Of a DNA stretch of 19,171 bases, positions 1 through 6,137 are shown piece after piece. How positions within the stretch are numbered: position 1 is the stretch's first letter; every line of letters begins with the position of its first letter. The position numbers were made by a program, and so were the translations under genes. The notes beneath the pieces are model-generated. The model was not told the origin of the DNA, searched no databases, and worked only from the letters and a program-made list of their open reading frames with translations. The DNA is from JBOGUF01 sp050696075 (GTDB lineage Bacteria; Chloroflexota; Chloroflexia; Thermomicrobiales; UBA6265): NCBI GenBank assembly GCA_050696075.1, contig JBOGUF010000068.1, positions 1 to 19,171 on the forward strand. Reading direction: 5' to 3'.

Positions 1-23
1 CGTCAAGATTCAGGTCCTTGACG
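1..23. repeat. Short inverted repeat at window edge
   Basis: CGTCAAG (1-7) and CTTGACG (17-23) are perfect 7-bp inverted repeats around a 9-nt spacer. The left arm touches the window edge, so the repeat may extend further. It could be a protein-binding site or part of a recombination or terminator structure; the sequence alone does not decide. Confidence 0.4.
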
Positions 24-62
24 TTCCACGCGAGCCTATTCCACGCCGTGTTCCACGCCGTG
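24..62. repeat. Short direct repeats, TTCCACGCCGTG x2 plus a partial copy
   Basis: TTCCACGCCGTG occurs twice in immediate tandem (39-50, 51-62), and a diverged copy starting TTCCACGCG lies at 24-35. These 12-bp iterons sit in the non-coding stretch before the small accessory gene at 155. Tandem iterons next to mobile-type genes can be binding sites for a replication or recombination protein, but no such protein is in the window. Apart from this repeat and the 1-23 inverted repeat, I see nothing in 1-154. Confidence 0.5.
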
Positions 63-154
63 GTGCGCCTAGATACATCACACACCCTCGACCTTGCAAC
101 CTGTACGAACGTAAACGCGGCCCCGGACTTGACAGGGTGTGCGATACTGATGGC

Positions 155-418
155 ATGCCTAACCGATCAAGCAAAAACAAGCCACGCGATTTGAACGCCC
201 TCGCCGCCGCCATCGTGGACGAGGCGACGGATGAGGACGCGTCCGAACCGGAGGACGATGGCAAGGACCCCAACGCCGTCGCGCTCGGGCGCAAGGGCGG
301 TGCGAAGGGCGGGCCAGCGCGGGCGGCAAAGCTCAGCCCGGAACGGCGGCGCGAGATTGCCAAGCAAGCCGCCGCCGCGCGATGGGCGAAGGTCATTGCC
401 GAGGCTGACCAGGGTTGA
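155..418 (+). CDS. Small Lys/Gly/Ala-rich hypothetical protein
   Basis: No function is recognised. The product is about 87 residues from ATG 155; an in-frame GTG at 137 would add six residues and has no better ribosome site. It has three visible parts: a polar N-terminus (MPNRSSKNKPRD), an acidic middle (a DEATDEDASEPEDDGKD stretch), and a basic C-terminal segment with GRKGGAKGGPARAAKLSPERR followed by an Ala-rich stretch ending AAAARW. That C-terminal pattern recurs in short proteins of plasmids, phages and islands (from general knowledge) and resembles lysine/alanine-rich nucleic-acid-binding tails. It is encoded just upstream of the NYN nuclease gene, and its stop codon overlaps the -35 box of that gene's promoter. 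It could be a DNA/RNA-binding partner, but that is inference. Confidence 0.65.
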   Translation: MPNRSSKNKPRDLNALAAAIVDEATDEDASEPEDDGKDPNAVALGRKGGAKGGPARAAKLSPERRREIAKQAAAARWAKVIAEADQG

Positions 419-443
419 CAAACTAGTACATATTTGCTAGTAT
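415..443 (+). promoter_or_regulatory. Sigma70-type promoter for the NYN gene
   Basis: A perfect TTGACA (415-420) is followed by a 17-bp spacer and TAGTAT (438-443, four of six matches to TATAAT). The spacer and -10 are unusually AT-rich for this genome. The segment contains a direct repeat, CTAGTAC (423-429) and CTAGTAT (437-443), 14 bp apart, which could be an operator covering the promoter. Predicted transcription would start near 450, about 70 nt before the ATG at 523. It is the clearest promoter in the window. Confidence 0.7.
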
Positions 444-454
444 ACGTGTACATC

Positions 455-501
455 CCCTGCTGCTTCGGTGGCAGGGTGCGAGGCCGCCCTCGGGCGGCCT
501 C
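455..501 (+). promoter_or_regulatory. Tandem tetraloop hairpins in the NYN gene leader
   Basis: Two stem-loops lie back to back in the predicted 5' leader. Hairpin 1 (455-476) is CCCTGCTGC / GTGGCAGGG around a TTCG loop: nine pairs including two G-U, with the very stable C(UUCG)G closing arrangement. Hairpin 2 (480-501) is GAGGCCGCC / GGCGGCCTC around CTCG: nine perfect Watson-Crick pairs. Only three bases separate them. Neither is followed by a T tract, so an intrinsic terminator is unlikely. The ribosome site (AAGGTAGG, about 512-519) begins roughly 10 nt after hairpin 2. Possible roles are mRNA stability, translational control, or a target for the encoded nuclease. Confidence 0.75.
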
Positions 502-522
502 AGCCGTTAACAAGGTAGGCGA

Positions 523-1161
523 ATGACTCCGAAGCCGCGCGCCAACATCTACGTCGATGGCTTCAATTTCTACCACGGATGCATCCGTGGTACGCCGTAC
601 CGTTGGCTGGACTTCGGCGCGTATTTTCCGCTCGTGTTCCCCCACTACGCGATCAATCGCGTCCGCTACTTCACCGCCATCGTGAACCCGACGTCCGACG
701 ACCCTGACAAGGCCGTGAGGCAGCAAACCTATCTACGCGCGTTGCAAACCGTTCCAGGTCTTTCCATCCATCTTGGCCGTTTCTCCACGCACGTGAAGCA
801 ACGCTACCTCGCCAGCACGGCAACCAGCGCGACACCGACGAAGGTGGACGTGATCGAGCACGAAGAAAAGGGGTCGGATGTCAACCTTGCGAGCTACCTA
901 TTGGTGGACGGATTCGCGGGCGAATACGACGTGGCAATCGTCGTTTCCAACGATTCGGACCTGGCCGAACCTATCCGGTTGGCCCGATCGCGTCTAGGCG
1001 TGAAGATCGGTCTGCTCAATCCCAGGAAGCACACCGCGTTCGACCTCAAAGGCATCGCGGACTTCTACCAACGCGTCCGTCGCGGCCCGCTCAGTGTGAG
1101 TCAGTTTCCGCCCACACTCACCGACGCGAACGGAACGATTACCAAGCCACCCGGATGGTAA
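523..1161 (+). CDS. NYN-domain (PIN-like) ribonuclease-family protein
   Basis: This 212-residue protein resembles the NYN family (LabA/DUF88-like, a PIN-fold Mg2+-dependent RNase family). Visible acidic motifs are IYVDGFNFY near the N-terminus (Asp12, Asn15), EEKGSDVNLASYLL (Glu115, Asp119) and VSNDSDLAEP (Asp144, Asp146). This is the usual set of metal-binding positions, so the protein is probably catalytically competent. There is no signal peptide or membrane segment. The start at 523 is supported by AAGGTAGG about 5 nt upstream. It follows the small basic protein gene, and the leader carries a strong promoter and two stable hairpins, which suggests transcriptional and possibly post-transcriptional control. 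The family assignment is confident; the RNA target is unknown. Its end lies only about 40 bp from the broken kinase gene. Confidence 0.88.
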   Translation: MTPKPRANIYVDGFNFYHGCIRGTPYRWLDFGAYFPLVFPHYAINRVRYFTAIVNPTSDDPDKAVRQQTYLRALQTVPGLSIHLGRFSTHVKQRYLASTATSATPTKVDVIEHEEKGSDVNLASYLLVDGFAGEYDVAIVVSNDSDLAEPIRLARSRLGVKIGLLNPRKHTAFDLKGIADFYQRVRRGPLSVSQFPPTLTDANGTITKPPGW

Positions 1162-1435
1162 GCTTCCCTGATTCAAACTGACCCACTACCCCGCGCTGGG
1201 AACGGACCTTGTGTCCGGGCCGATGGAAGTCGTCGATGGAGGCGCGAATCACGTCTCGCCCACGAGCACGGACCACCTCCGAGAGCTCATCGGCGAGCGT
1301 CGTTTTCCCGGCCGCGGAGCGGCCCTCGACGGCCACACGGGTTGGATGCCCGACCCGGAGCGAGGTCACCGCGTCGGCAAGCGTGGCGACAACCTCACTC
1401 CTCCGATCGCTCAGCATCTCCGGAATCCTACTCAT
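1139..1435 (-). pseudogene. Truncated uridine kinase-like P-loop protein
   Basis: The start at 1435 (ATG, MSRIPEML) has a GGGG-type ribosome site just upstream. The product has an N-terminal helix, the Walker A motif VEGRSAAGKTTLADEL, and ASIDDFHRPGHK, which matches the start of uridine kinase/phosphoribulokinase-like proteins. Known members are about 200 residues or more; this frame ends after 98. Family resemblance stops around RSQRG (about 1195-1200). The last 20 or so codons (VVGQFESGKLTIRVAW) look random and read antisense into the end of the NYN gene. The nucleotide-binding half is present and the phosphoacceptor/lid half is missing, so this is most likely a remnant created where the left-hand module was inserted or DNA was deleted. 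It may still be expressed, but probably not as an active kinase. Confidence 0.75.
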
Positions 1436-1619
1436 CCCCAAGACGGCAAGCCCGAGCATACCACGCATGTTCGGCGTGGCGGCTGGTGGCAGCGAATGTG
1501 CGATAGCGACCGGTATCTGATCGCCGGGGTTGTATGATTCCGCGCATCGGTCCAGCCACTGATGAGCCGCGATGCGGTTGCGAGCGCGGGCAAGGGGTGC
1601 TCGCGAGAGTCTGTTCAGC
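1436..1619. other. Divergent intergenic region, kinase remnant / sensor kinase
   Basis: This non-coding stretch separates the minus-strand kinase remnant from the plus-strand histidine kinase. A TATGAT (1533-1538) could be a -10 box for the sensor kinase, but I see no matching -35, so it is only a weak candidate. Nothing else is recognisable. Confidence 0.25.
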
Positions 1620-3092
1620 ATGAATACCGACGTCGCGCCAAGCGTGATCCCGGTTCCCAGCGCCGGGTCGCTCGCCCCTCTCAATGCTGCCTTGGCGCCG
1701 GCTGGGTTAACTCATACGGTCCAGTTCTACAACGACCCCACCTTCTTGCTCGATGAGGCGAGTCGATGGGTCGGTGCCGCGCTGGGCGCGGGCGATGCGG
1801 TCGTCGTGCTCGCCACGCCGGCCCATCGCGAAGGGATCGCCGCCCGGCTGCGGGAGCGCGGCCTCGACGTCGAGCACGCCGTCCAGCACGGTCGCTATCT
1901 GGCGCACGATGCCGCCGAGATGCTGGCGCGCTGCCTGTCGGATGACGGTCTGGACCCCACCTGCTTCACCGAGGTCATCGGCGGCCTCATCCGCCAGGCC
2001 GAGACGAACCCCTTCGGCGATGCCCGGCAGGTCACCGTCTACGGCGAGTTGGTGACACTCCTGGCCGGGCAGGGGCAGTACGAGACAGCCCTCCACCTGG
2101 AGGAACTCTGGAACGATCTGGCGCGCACCCACGCCTTCCGGCTCCATTGCGGCTACCCGATGAGCGCCTTTCCCCGGGCGGCCGACGGCGACGCGCTGCA
2201 ACGGATCTGCGCCGTACACACGGAGGTCGTGCCGCTGGAGAGCTACACGTCGCTGATCGAGGAAGCGGACCGGCTGCGCTCCGTCGCCATCTTGCAGCAA
2301 CAGGCCCAAACGCTCGCCGCCGAAGTCGCCGCCCGCGAACGGGTCGACCGGGAGCTGCTGGAGCGCAACCGCGAGTTGCAGGACGCGGTCGCGGCGCGCG
2401 ACGAGTTCCTCTCGGTCGCGGCGCACGAGCTCAAGACGCCGGTGACGAGCCTGCGCGGCTTCACCCAGTTGCTCCTGCGCGACGTTCGCCGGGGGCGCGA
2501 GATCGCGCCGGACCGCCTCGCCCGGTCGTTGGACACCATCGAGCGGCAGACCGGCAAGCTCAGCCAACTGGTGACGCGCTTGCTCGACACTGCCCAGATC
2601 GAAGCCGGCAAACTGCGCGTCGAGCCCGTCCCGACCGATCTGGTCGGCCTGGTGCGGTCGGCCGTGGCGCAGCAACCGCTGGCGGACCAAGAGGCGATCG
2701 TCGTCGATGCTCCAATGCCGCTTGTGGCCGCGATCGATCCGGTGCGGTTCGAGCAGGTGGTCACCAATCTGCTCGACAACGCCGTCAAGCACAGCCCCGT
2801 CGACGGCACGGTGACCGTCGCCATGAGCGGCGATGGCGCGGACGGCGTCCGGCTGACCGTCACCGATGAGGGCGTTGGCATCCCGCCCGCCCAACGGGAG
2901 GTGGTCTTTTCTCGCTTCCAGCAGGGCAACAGGCAGCACCACCTCTCCGGTCTCGGTCTTGGGCTCTACATCAGCCGCCAGATCGTCGAAATGCACGGCG
3001 GCGCCCTTCGCATCGAAGACGCGGAGCACCCAGGCGCCCGCTTCGTCGTCACCCTTCCGCACGGTACCGCATCGATGAAGGAGACAGCGTGA
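1620..3092 (+). CDS. MEDS-domain sensor histidine kinase
   Basis: This 490-residue cytoplasmic sensor kinase is read from ATG 1620 (MNTDVAP). An upstream ATG at 1572 would add 16 basic residues; neither start has a strong ribosome site. Residues about 30-215 match the MEDS (DcmR-type sensory) domain: HTVQFYNDPTFLLDEASRWV, a Rossmann-like core, then YGELVTLL and CGYPMSAF. A coiled-coil linker (about 220-262) leads to HisKA with phospho-acceptor His269 in AAHELKTP. The HATPase domain has the N box (LLDNAVKH, about 384-391), G1 (DEGVGI, about 416) and G2 (GLGLGLY, about 444-450). There are no membrane helices, so the signal is probably internal or a partner protein. No response regulator is adjacent. 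Its stop overlaps the start of the DinB-family gene, so the two are co-translated. Confidence 0.92.
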   Translation: MNTDVAPSVIPVPSAGSLAPLNAALAPAGLTHTVQFYNDPTFLLDEASRWVGAALGAGDAVVVLATPAHREGIAARLRERGLDVEHAVQHGRYLAHDAAEMLARCLSDDGLDPTCFTEVIGGLIRQAETNPFGDARQVTVYGELVTLLAGQGQYETALHLEELWNDLARTHAFRLHCGYPMSAFPRAADGDALQRICAVHTEVVPLESYTSLIEEADRLRSVAILQQQAQTLAAEVAARERVDRELLERNRELQDAVAARDEFLSVAAHELKTPVTSLRGFTQLLLRDVRRGREIAPDRLARSLDTIERQTGKLSQLVTRLLDTAQIEAGKLRVEPVPTDLVGLVRSAVAQQPLADQEAIVVDAPMPLVAAIDPVRFEQVVTNLLDNAVKHSPVDGTVTVAMSGDGADGVRLTVTDEGVGIPPAQREVVFSRFQQGNRQHHLSGLGLGLYISRQIVEMHGGALRIEDAEHPGARFVVTLPHGTASMKETA

Positions 3093-3562
3093 CCCCACCG
3101 ACAATCCTCGACCGGTTCACATCGGACCTCTACAGCCTCCTCGACGAAACCTTTCGGAACGTTCACGGCCAGTACCTCGACAAGCAGACCTCGCTCTTTG
3201 AGACCCTCGCCACCATCTCCGCCGAGGAGGCGTCGCGGCCGGTCGGCGGCCGCTGCGCGACCCTGGCGGCGCAGGTCAACCACGTCCGCTTCTACATTGA
3301 CGTGATGGAGCGGTATATGCGCGGCGAGGAGGTCGGCGAGGTCGATTGGGACGCAAGTTGGCAGATCGCGGCCGTCGATGACGTGGAGTGGGAATCACTC
3401 AAGCGGCGTCTCGACGCGGCCTACGAGAGCGTGCTCGCAACCATGCACGGCTTCACGACCTGGGACGGCGAGGAGCAGATCCTCGATGCGATGGCGATCC
3501 TCGTCCACACCGCCTACCACCTCGGCGAAATCCGCCAGGCGCTTTGCACGATCAAGCAGTAA
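3089..3562 (+). CDS. DinB/YfiT-family protein
   Basis: This 157-residue four-helix-bundle protein belongs to the DinB/YfiT metal-dependent superfamily, whose members include thiol S-transferases and many proteins of unknown function. The three expected His ligands are visible: AQVNHVRFY (His65) and LVHTAYHLGEIRQ (His140, His144). The GTG start overlaps the kinase stop (GTGA), which indicates translational coupling and fixes the start. Co-expression with a MEDS sensor kinase suggests the DinB protein serves the same response, for example thiol or stress metabolism; this is inference. Family assignment is confident; the substrate is unknown. Confidence 0.85.
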   Translation: MTPPTILDRFTSDLYSLLDETFRNVHGQYLDKQTSLFETLATISAEEASRPVGGRCATLAAQVNHVRFYIDVMERYMRGEEVGEVDWDASWQIAAVDDVEWESLKRRLDAAYESVLATMHGFTTWDGEEQILDAMAILVHTAYHLGEIRQALCTIKQ

Positions 3563-3577
3563 TGCGACGTTGACCGG

Positions 3578-4072
3578 TCACAGCCATCGCTGGAGGAAGG
3601 CAACCACTTCCTGGCGCATCTCTGGCGTTTCCTGGTGGCCGACGTCTTGGCGCACGTGCCGCCAGGCATCGGGCGGCGCGCCGGCATCGGCGTAGGCGCG
3701 GCGCAACTCCGCGTCGGTCAGGCAACACAAATCGACGCAGACCTTTACTCAGGTGTCTAAGGCCGCCAGCCACCACGCCATCGTCGAGCCCATCGACAGT
3801 CCGAGGGCGCCGATGCACTCGGCATCGACGCCGCCGTGGGCGTGGTTATAGAGCACCGCCGGCCAGGGGCCGCTGCCCTCCTTGGGGTGGACAAAGTAGG
3901 ACGGGACGTGTTCGACGCCGTTGAGATCGAGGACGATCTCTTCCAGCACATAACGCGGGTGCGCGCGCCGTGCCCGGCTGACGACGGCGATCGGCCGGTT
4001 CCGGTCGGGCAACTCGCCGAGCAGTTGGTAGAGTTCCTGCCGTCGCCCGGCGTAGGTGTCCATGTCGGTCAT
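3578..4072 (-). pseudogene. Degraded alpha/beta-hydrolase (dienelactone hydrolase/esterase type)
   Basis: Reading begins at ATG 4072 (MTDMDTYAGRRQELY) and stays in one frame for 165 codons to a TGA at 3578, but a TGA at 3749-3751 interrupts it after LAALDT. On the far side the family pattern resumes at once (VKVCVDLCCLTD), so this is a nonsense change of a probable Arg codon. Two family segments are also missing. After NHAHGG the text jumps directly to ECIGALGLSMGS, losing the roughly 60 residues between oxyanion loop and nucleophile. After CLTD it jumps to a C-terminal AELRRAYADAG...GHQETPEMRQEVVAFLQRWL segment. The nucleophile Ser (GLSMGS) and a C-terminal His (GHQ) survive; the acid residue region is lost. 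It is almost certainly inactive. The two deletions kept the frame. Confidence 0.8.
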
Positions 4073-4176
4073 GGCGGCGGATCGTACGCGTCCCGCGCCG
4101 TTTGCGCAAGTGATTGAGATCCTGGGTTATTGCCGTCTCGAAGGGCAAATGATCGCCGTAAGTCTGTATACAGGCG

Positions 4177-4527
4177 TTAGTCAGGTGGTCTTGGGGGAAC
4201 GACGTCTTCCAAGATCTCAATCAGGAGCGGAAGATCGTTGTGTACTGTATCCCATACGACCGAAAGATCGACGTTGATGTAATCATGTGCGAGACGATGG
4301 CGCATAGCGATGATCGTCGGCCAAGGAATGGACGGCAAACTCGTGCGACCCTCAACGGTGACATTCCGACCGGCTTCGCCAATGACTTCAAGCGCCCTCA
4401 CGAGCGCGAGTTGCAATGTTACATCTGAGTCAAACTGGTCTCTTGAAACTCCGCTGACTATTTGTCGCGCAGTCCGTGCCATGTCCAGCATATGGCCGAA
4501 ATAGAGCACGTCATCGTGTCGCGTCAT
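4177..4527 (-). CDS. hepT: HepT-like HEPN toxin (DUF86 ribonuclease)
   Basis: From ATG 4527 (MTRHDDVLYF) this is a 116-residue helical HEPN protein of the HepT/DUF86 family. The signature R-x4-H-x-Y motif is intact in RHRLAHDY (Arg76, His81, Tyr83), the catalytic RNase motif of HEPN toxins. The preceding helix (LALVRALEVIGEAGRNV) is also typical. The start overlaps the end of the antitoxin gene by 17 nt, and the frame could also be read from upstream residues inside that overlap. In the characterised family the partner MntA silences HepT by adding AMP residues to the motif tyrosine, and Tyr83 is the equivalent here. It probably acts in the cytoplasm on tRNA or mRNA. The pair lies next to a decayed hydrolase gene, in an accessory-looking stretch. 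Confidence 0.88.
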   Translation of the reverse strand: MTRHDDVLYFGHMLDMARTARQIVSGVSRDQFDSDVTLQLALVRALEVIGEAGRNVTVEGRTSLPSIPWPTIIAMRHRLAHDYINVDLSVVWDTVHNDLPLLIEILEDVVPPRPPD

Positions 4528-4825
4528 ACAGCACCTCGGCTTCGGCCAGCACACGGTTGCGGATCCAACGGTTGAGGCTGCGCTTCGTGCCCAGGTCGAT
4601 CTGGTGACCGCCGAAGAGGGACGAGAGTTCGTCGGGCAAGTCGAAAAAGGCCAGGCCCGGCGTGCGGCCCGGCTCGAACTCGACGAGGACGTCGACGTCG
4701 CTCTCCGGCCGGAAGTCGTCGCGCAGTACTGAGCCGTAGACGGCGAGCCACTGAATGTGGCGCCGCCGGCAGAATGCCGCGATCTGTTCCTGATCGATTC
4801 CCAGCGTTTCCACCACCGTTGTCAT
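4511..4825 (-). CDS. mntA: MntA-like minimal nucleotidyltransferase antitoxin
   Basis: This 104-residue minimal nucleotidyltransferase has the GS...DxD signature: VYGSVLRDDFRPESDVDVLVEF, with Gly31-Ser32 and Asp43/Asp45 as metal ligands. The length and the C-terminal IDLGTKRSLNRWIRNRVLAEAEVLYD segment fit the MntA branch paired with HepT. It is the first gene of the pair and overlaps hepT by 17 nt. Family knowledge says the enzyme AMPylates the HepT tyrosine to neutralise it; both catalytic sets are intact here, so the system is probably functional. The upstream intergenic region contains a CT/GA-rich hairpin rather than a clear promoter. Confidence 0.88.
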   Translation of the reverse strand: MTTVVETLGIDQEQIAAFCRRRHIQWLAVYGSVLRDDFRPESDVDVLVEFEPGRTPGLAFFDLPDELSSLFGGHQIDLGTKRSLNRWIRNRVLAEAEVLYDATR

Positions 4826-4850
4826 CTCGCTACCGCCTGATCGCGTGCTC

Positions 4851-4877
4851 CCCCTCTCTCGCGCATCGGGAGAGGGG
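4851..4877. repeat. Intergenic palindrome with 8-bp CCCCTCTC stem
   Basis: CCCCTCTC (4851-4858) and GAGAGGGG (4870-4877) form an 8-bp perfect stem around an 11-nt loop. It sits 31 nt beyond the stop of the minus-strand FAD oxidoreductase gene, in the direction of transcription, and upstream of mntA. There is no following T tract on that strand. It could be a terminator, or a copy of a dispersed intergenic repeat; palindromes of this composition are common in Chloroflexota genomes. Confidence 0.55.
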
Positions 4878-4895
4878 CAGGGGGTGAGGGCTGTT

Positions 4896-4925
4896 CCTAA
4901 TCCCTAGCCCCTAACTCCTAACCCC
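4896..4925. repeat. Degenerate CCTAACCCC-type repeat
   Basis: About four imperfect copies of a CCTAA(C/T)CCC unit run through this stretch (CCTAATCCCTAG, CCCCTAACT, CCTAACCCC). The repeat overlaps the 3' end of the FAD oxidoreductase gene and supplies its stop codon (TAG, 4918-4920 on the complement). It looks like slippage-prone low-complexity DNA rather than a regulatory site. Confidence 0.5.
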
Positions 4926-6060
4926 TTTCGCCGAACCGGTCCGCCGCGTACGGCGTCAGATCAATCCGCGACCCTCGTCCCGCAATCAAATCCGCCACGA
5001 TGGCGCCGGAGACGGGGCCGAGTTGCAGGCCGGAGGGGCCGTGGCCGGTGGCCAGGTAGAGGTTGTCGTAGCCGGGCGCGCGGCCGAGGATGGGAAGTTG
5101 GTCGGCGGCGGAATAGGGGCGCAGTCCGACGCGCCACTCGGCGATGGTGGCCCCGGCCAGACCCGGCGCCACGCGCAGTGCCTCGCTCAGCACCTCGTGC
5201 GTGCCGCCGGCGGTGAGGCGCACATCGTAGCCGGAGCCGACCTCCCGCGTGGCCCCGGCCACGACCCGATTCGTGGGGAACGTCAGCAGGTAGTGGCCGT
5301 GGTGGCCGAGGATGATCGGCCAGCGGCTGGTATCGGTTCCCGGCATCTCCATGTGCAAAATCTGGCCGCGCTGCGGCTCGACCGGCAGCCGAAGGCCGAG
5401 GGCGTCGCCCAAGGCGGACGACCACGCCCCGCCCGCGATCACGACCGCGTCCACCGGCCGCGGGTCGCCGTCGATCTTGACCGCGCTGACCCGGCCGCCG
5501 TCTCGGACCGGCTCCGCGCTGGTATGGATCAGGTGGACGCCGCGCTTCTCAGCCGCCCGGCGGAGGGCGTCGCGCATGAGCCGGCCGTTGACACGCGCCG
5601 CCTCCGGGATGTGGATGGCGGCCGGGAACTCGGCCAGCGGCGGGAAGAGGGATTGCGCCTCGTGGCCATCGACGATCCGGGCGTCGCCGATGTTGCCCAT
5701 GCCCTGGTCGCGCCGCTGCCGCATGATGTGCAGCGCCTCGGGCAGGTGCGCCGCCTCCCCCTCGTTCTGGGCGAGGAAGAGGGCGCCGACCGTCTCGTAG
5801 CCGGTATCGGTTTCGCCGTCCTCGGCCAGCTCCTTCAGCAGCGCCGGGTAGTAGTCAACCGACGCTTGCGACAGGGGAATCGAGGCGTCGGGGTACTTGA
5901 AGCTGGCGCCGGGCGCGATGATCCCCGCCCCCGCCGCGGTCGCCTGCCCCGCGTCCGCCCGATCAACCACGGTCACCCGCGCTCCGTCCCGCACCAACCG
6001 GTACGCCGCGCTCCACCCGAGCAATCCCCCACCGATGACGATGACGTCGGTCGTAGCCAC
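4918..6060 (-). CDS. FAD-dependent oxidoreductase (DAO/ThiO-type)
   Basis: This 380-residue member of the D-amino-acid oxidase/glycine oxidase superfamily starts with the dinucleotide-binding motif DVIVIGGGLLGWSAAYRLV and an acidic residue at VTVVDRAD, which binds FAD ribose. Further family features are AGAGIIAPGAS, VNGRLMRDALRRAAEKRGV, the second nucleotide-binding stretch VDAVVIAGGAWS, and the C-terminal YLATGHGPSGLQLGPVSGAIVADLI. I place the start at GTG 6060 because GAGGAG lies about 10 nt upstream; longer readings of the frame run through the neighbouring methyltransferase and are not protein-like. It probably oxidises a small amine or imino acid with FAD, releasing hydrogen peroxide. 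The substrate cannot be told. It lies 77 bp downstream of the methyltransferase gene. Confidence 0.9.
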   Translation of the reverse strand: MATTDVIVIGGGLLGWSAAYRLVRDGARVTVVDRADAGQATAAGAGIIAPGASFKYPDASIPLSQASVDYYPALLKELAEDGETDTGYETVGALFLAQNEGEAAHLPEALHIMRQRRDQGMGNIGDARIVDGHEAQSLFPPLAEFPAAIHIPEAARVNGRLMRDALRRAAEKRGVHLIHTSAEPVRDGGRVSAVKIDGDPRPVDAVVIAGGAWSSALGDALGLRLPVEPQRGQILHMEMPGTDTSRWPIILGHHGHYLLTFPTNRVVAGATREVGSGYDVRLTAGGTHEVLSEALRVAPGLAGATIAEWRVGLRPYSAADQLPILGRAPGYDNLYLATGHGPSGLQLGPVSGAIVADLIAGRGSRIDLTPYAADRFGERG

Positions 6061-6083
6061 TCGCTTGTCGCTCCTCACTGTTT

Positions 6084-6130
6084 GCGGAAGGCGGAAGGCG
6101 GCTTCGGACGGCCTTACATCCGCCTTCCGC
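6084..6130. repeat. Intergenic palindrome with 12-bp GCGGAAGGCGGA arms
   Basis: GCGGAAGGCGGA (6084-6095) and TCCGCCTTCCGC (6119-6130) are perfect 12-bp inverted repeats around a 23-nt centre, which itself contains a small inner stem (AAGGC/GCCTT). It fills the gap between the methyltransferase stop (6138) and the ribosome site of the FAD oxidoreductase. It may act as a transcription terminator or processing site between the two genes, or be a dispersed REP-like element. No T tract follows. Confidence 0.65.
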
Positions 6131-6137
6131 CTCACGC

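Noticed and set aside
455..501. Tandem hairpins as intrinsic terminators of the small gene
   Set aside because: No T tract follows either stem on the plus strand, and a strong promoter lies upstream of them.
10..726. A 238-codon minus-strand frame across the left module
   Set aside because: Low-complexity Ser/Ala/Arg-rich composition; it crosses the NYN gene, the promoter and the small gene on the other strand.
1707..3104. A 465-codon open frame antisense to the histidine kinase
   Set aside because: It is a shadow of a high-GC gene: the sense frame has full MEDS, HisKA and HATPase motifs, and the antisense product shows no domain pattern.
3749..3751. The in-frame TGA as a selenocysteine codon
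   Set aside because: Two flanking family segments are missing and the position is not a redox residue in the family; nonsense mutation is simpler.
4112..4222. 10-bp inverted repeat GATTGAGATC / GATCTCAATC, considered as transposon ends
   Set aside because: The right copy lies inside hepT coding sequence, no transposase or target duplication is seen, and 10 bp over this distance can occur by chance.
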